DNA from: Deltaproteobacteria bacterium
GTDB lineage: Bacteria > Bdellovibrionota > UBA1018 > UBA923
Reading direction: 5' to 3'
DNA length: 8,747 bases
Assembly (NCBI GenBank): GCA_016194725.1
Contig: JACQAW010000041.1
Span: 1-8,747 of the forward strand
Shown here: positions 5,848 to 8,747 of the stretch, in pieces
Layout of the letters: the number at the start of each line of letters is the position of its first letter
Position numbering within the stretch: the first letter of the stretch is position 1
Position numbers and translations under genes: made by a program
Notes under the pieces: model-generated
Database searches by the model: none
Seen by the model: the letters and a program-made list of their open reading frames with translations, nothing else
Told to the model about the DNA's origin: nothing

Positions 5848-8747
5848 ATGGACGATCGCAAAAAACCTGAATTTTGGCGAAGCCTCGAGGAGCTTCATGA
5901 CACGCCTGAGTTTCGCGCGAACGCGCATCGTGAGTTTGCCAGCGACGTGGACCGGCGCATGTTTCTCAAGCTGCTGGGCGCCTCGGTCGCGGTGGCCGGC
6001 GTGTCGGGTTGCGAAATGATCGCCGATGAGGTGCTGGCTCCCTATGTCGAGCAGCCGCCCGAGGTGACTCCTGGCAACCCGCTTTACTTCGCGACCGCAG
6101 TGGCCCGTGACGGGTACGCGCGCGGCGTGGTGGTGACCAGCCATACGGGACGGCCCACGAAAATCGAGGGTAATCCAATGCATCCGGCAAGCCTAGGTGC
6201 AACCGACGCCGTAACCCAGGCCATGCTGCTTGATCTTTACGACCCCGATCGTTCGCAGGCGGTGGCGCGCCACGGAAATGTCTCGACCTGGAATGCCTTT
6301 GTCGCCGAGTTCAATGGCGCGCTTGCCCTTGAGGGGGGGCTGGGATTGCGCATTCTGACTCGTACCGTGACTTCGCCCACGCTCAGCGCCCAGCTTGGGC
6401 AGCTGCTGAAAAAATACCCGGGCACGCGCTGGCATCAGTACGAGCCTGTAGGCCGTGATGGTGCGCGCCAGGCGGCACAGCTGGGATTTGGAAAGAATCT
6501 TGGTGTGCGCTATCGCTTCGAGAAAGCGCGGGTCATCGTGAGCCTGGATTGCGATTTTCTGTTTCAGGGCCCGGGCGCCCTGCGCTATGCGCGCGATTTC
6601 ATCGACCAGCGGCAGGTGGTGGACGACGGACGCAGGCCCGCCAGCCACGCCATGAACAGATTGTACGTCGTTGAAAGCACGCCCACGATTACCGGGGCGA
6701 TTGCCGACCATCGGCTGCCTTTGCGCAGCAGCGCCATCGCAAGTTTTGCGCTGGCCTTTGCGCGCGCGGCTGGCTTTGAGGTGGGACAAGCCGAGAGTGC
6801 CGTTGAAAAGCAGTTGCGGGAGCATTACGGACAGTGGCTCAGAGCGATGGTCGCTGACCTGGCCCGGCACCGGGGCGCCGGCCTCGTCCTGGCCGGGGAC
6901 CAGCAGCCAGCCCAGGTGCATCTGCTTGCGCACGCGCTGAATCAGCACTGGGGCAATGCCGGCGCGGGGCTGCCCGCCGAGCTCACCGAGGCGGTGGAGT
7001 TCAGGCCCGCTGGCGCCCCGGCAAGTGACGCAGAGTCTTTGTCCCAGCTCGTCACCGACATGCGCGCTGGAAAGGTGACGACTCTTCTTATTTTGGGCGG
7101 CAATCCGGTTTACGACGCTCCAGCTGATTTGCATTTTGCGCGCGCTTTGAGCAAGGTGCGGCGGAGCATGCACCAGTCGCTTTATGAAGACGAAACGTCA
7201 GCCGCGTGCGAGTGGCACGTGCCTGCTTCGCACATTCTGGAGTCCTGGACTGATTTGCGGGCTTATGACGGAACCGCCACGGTGGCACAGCCCCTGTTGG
7301 TGCCTTTGTATGGGACCCACACCGTGCACGAGCTCCTGGCCGTGCTGCAAGGTGAACTTGCTGAAGGTGACAAGATCGTCAAAGCCCATTGGCAGAGCCA
7401 GCTCTCTGGCCGAGCCGCTGATTTCGAGACGCATTGGCGCAAATCGCTTCATGACGGCGTGGTGGCGGGCACCGCGCTGCCCGCGCTGAACATCAAGCTC
7501 AAGCAGGGCTGGCAGCGGGGGCTGAAGCCGGTTGAGGCAACGACCGGAGTGGAAATTATTTTTCGGCCCGACCCTCATATCGGTGACGGCGCCTTTTCGA
7601 ATAATGCGTGGTTACAAGAGTTGCCCAAGCCCATGCTGAAAACCACCTGGGAAAATGTGGTGCTCATGAGCCAGGAGCTGGCCACAGCTCATGGTTTCCA
7701 TGATCGCGACCTGCTTGAGCTGCGGCTGGACTCGCGGGCCGTGCGCGCCCCGCTGGTAATCGCCCCGGGCCACGCATCGAATTGCGTGACTGTCACGCTG
7801 GGCTATGGTCGCCGCCGCGCCGGCCGCGTGGCAACAGGTATAGGCTATGATGCTTATGAACTGCGGAGCGCGGCCCAGCCGAACTTCGCGGGTGGGCTGG
7901 AGCTTGGCAAGGTGAGCGAGGACTACGCGCTGGCGTCGACGCAGCTGCAGCAGACCATGGAGGGGCGGGCGCAGGTGCGCACCGGCACGCTGTCGCAGTT
8001 TCTGCGCGATCCAGAGTCGTGCGTGAAAATCGACGAGCCCCATGACGAGCTTCGGCCCGTTTCGCTTTATCCCGACTATCCGTATTCGTTGCCCATTGCC
8101 CGGCCCGCGTATGCCTGGGGCATGGCCGTGAACCTCAACGCGTGCATTGGCTGCAATGCGTGTGTTGCCGCGTGCCAGGCCGAAAACAACAGCCCGGTGG
8201 TGGGAAAAGACGAGGTTCGGCGCGGGCGCCAGATGCACTGGCTGCGCGTGGATACCTATTACCGGGGCGATGTGCGCAATCCCGAGATTTTTTTTCAGCC
8301 CGTGCCCTGCATGCATTGCGAAAAGGCGCCGTGCGAGGTGGTGTGCCCGGTCATGGCCACCACTCACAGCGACGAAGGCTTGAACGAGATGACCTACAAC
8401 CGCTGCGTGGGCACCCGCTACTGTTCCAACAACTGCCCGTACAAGGTGAGGCGGTTCAATTTTTTTCAGTATGTTGACGACGAAACTGAAATACTGAAAG
8501 CCCGGCGAAACCCGGACGTCTCGCCGCGTACGCGCGGCGTGATGGAAAAGTGCACCTACTGCGTGCAGCGAATCACGGCAGGTCGCATACTGGCCGAACG
8601 CGAGGGCCGCCAGCTGCGCGACGGCGAGGTGCGCACGGCTTGCCAGCAGGCGTGCCCCACCGAGGCGATCCTGTTCGGAAACATCAACGATCAAAAGACA
8701 AGGGTGTCCAGGCTCAAAAGCAGCCCGCTGAATTACGGGCTGCTGGC
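5848..8747 (+). CDS. actB: Alternative complex III subunit B: fused molybdopterin-like/four-cluster Fe-S protein (ActB), 3' end missing
   Basis: An uninterrupted frame of 966 codons, cut by the window edge. Residues 34-55 are an export signal: twin arginine DRRMFLK (35-41), hydrophobic stretch, then lipobox VSG-C (Cys55), implying Tat export of the folded protein and possible lipid anchoring. The B1 part (about 80-700) resembles molybdopterin oxidoreductases (GRPTKIEGNP 101-110, LYDPDRS 130-136, LGGNP 416-420); in known ActB this domain holds no molybdenum cofactor. The B2 part (about 755 on) carries ferredoxin-like cysteines: C766/769/772/776, C821/824/829/833, C853/859/863 in the diagnostic CVGTRYCSNNCP context, and C902/905/932/936. 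The three-cysteine motif fits the single [3Fe-4S] cluster, the others three [4Fe-4S] clusters, of characterised ACIII. ActB relays electrons from the quinol site to ActA. Both parts are one polypeptide here, the usual arrangement. Only a short C-terminal tail should be missing; actC is expected next. Confidence 0.94.
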   Translation, partial: MDDRKKPEFWRSLEELHDTPEFRANAHREFASDVDRRMFLKLLGASVAVAGVSGCEMIADEVLAPYVEQPPEVTPGNPLYFATAVARDGYARGVVVTSHTGRPTKIEGNPMHPASLGATDAVTQAMLLDLYDPDRSQAVARHGNVSTWNAFVAEFNGALALEGGLGLRILTRTVTSPTLSAQLGQLLKKYPGTRWHQYEPVGRDGARQAAQLGFGKNLGVRYRFEKARVIVSLDCDFLFQGPGALRYARDFIDQRQVVDDGRRPASHAMNRLYVVESTPTITGAIADHRLPLRSSAIASFALAFARAAGFEVGQAESAVEKQLREHYGQWLRAMVADLARHRGAGLVLAGDQQPAQVHLLAHALNQHWGNAGAGLPAELTEAVEFRPAGAPASDAESLSQLVTDMRAGKVTTLLILGGNPVYDAPADLHFARALSKVRRSMHQSLYEDETSAACEWHVPASHILESWTDLRAYDGTATVAQPLLVPLYGTHTVHELLAVLQGELAEGDKIVKAHWQSQLSGRAADFETHWRKSLHDGVVAGTALPALNIKLKQGWQRGLKPVEATTGVEIIFRPDPHIGDGAFSNNAWLQELPKPMLKTTWENVVLMSQELATAHGFHDRDLLELRLDSRAVRAPLVIAPGHASNCVTVTLGYGRRRAGRVATGIGYDAYELRSAAQPNFAGGLELGKVSEDYALASTQLQQTMEGRAQVRTGTLSQFLRDPESCVKIDEPHDELRPVSLYPDYPYSLPIARPAYAWGMAVNLNACIGCNACVAACQAENNSPVVGKDEVRRGRQMHWLRVDTYYRGDVRNPEIFFQPVPCMHCEKAPCEVVCPVMATTHSDEGLNEMTYNRCVGTRYCSNNCPYKVRRFNFFQYVDDETEILKARRNPDVSPRTRGVMEKCTYCVQRITAGRILAEREGRQLRDGEVRTACQQACPTEAILFGNINDQKTRVSRLKSSPLNYGLL

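Noticed and set aside
6193..7173. A 326-codon open frame on the minus strand
   Set aside because: Antisense to the B1 domain of actB, with no signal peptide, motif or ribosome site; a by-product of GC-rich codon bias.
7612..8694. A 360-codon open frame on the minus strand
   Set aside because: It lies antisense to the cysteine-rich part of actB, whose plus-strand reading has all Fe-S motifs in frame. The His/Ala/Arg-rich product is typical of a GC-rich shadow frame.
5848..8747. A formate dehydrogenase or polysulfide reductase operon rather than ACIII
   Set aside because: The pentahaem ActA upstream, the fusion of both domains in one chain and the CVGTRYCSNNCP motif are specific to ActB.

Overview
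The window is double-membrane (Gram-negative) bacterial DNA, moderately GC-rich and tightly packed. Evidence for the envelope type is a lipoprotein 5'-nucleotidase homologue, a membrane-anchored multihaem cytochrome c and a twin-arginine-exported iron-sulfur protein. The exact phylum cannot be read from the sequence. Alternative complex III (ACIII) occurs in Bacteroidota, Rhodothermota, Myxococcota, Bdellovibrionota and others; a 'deltaproteobacterial-type' host is only a guess. No tRNA, rRNA, CRISPR array, insertion sequence or phage gene was seen.

Layout from left to right. (1) Bases 1-1133, minus strand: the N-terminal 377 codons of an unrecognised multi-pass membrane protein with a signal peptide, running off the left edge. 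(2) Bases 1134-1311: a divergent intergenic region holding a 17-bp palindrome and an extended -10 element. (3) Bases 1312-2910, plus: a UshA/CpdB-type 5'-nucleotidase-family lipoprotein with intact metal ligands but lacking the catalytic-dyad Asp and the usual nucleotide-binding motifs. (4) Bases 5019-2907, minus: a two-gene operon, an SDR oxidoreductase with a C-terminal membrane segment followed 13 bases later by an envelope protein. That protein looks like a zinc metallopeptidase whose HExxH site has become RELGQ. Its stop codon overlaps that of the nucleotidase gene tail to tail in TTAA. (5) Bases 5175-8747, plus: actA (membrane-anchored pentahaem cytochrome c) and actB (fused molybdopterin-oxidoreductase-like and four-cluster ferredoxin-like subunit, cut by the right edge). 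These are the first two genes of an ACIII operon.

ActA and ActB are the peripheral electron-transfer arm of ACIII, the quinol:cytochrome c/cytochrome oxidase oxidoreductase that replaces the bc1 complex in many bacteria. The usual order continues with actC (quinol-oxidising membrane subunit), actD, actE and actF, so these probably lie just beyond the right edge, often followed by a cytochrome oxidase operon. The genes to the left of actA have no evident role in respiration and probably just neighbour the operon.

The most notable signals are two apparent active-site losses in envelope proteins (nucleotidase and metallopeptidase-like), a candidate leaderless promoter for the left-edge gene, and the palindrome between the divergent genes. 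The ACIII genes themselves look canonical. I found no clearly new multi-gene system.
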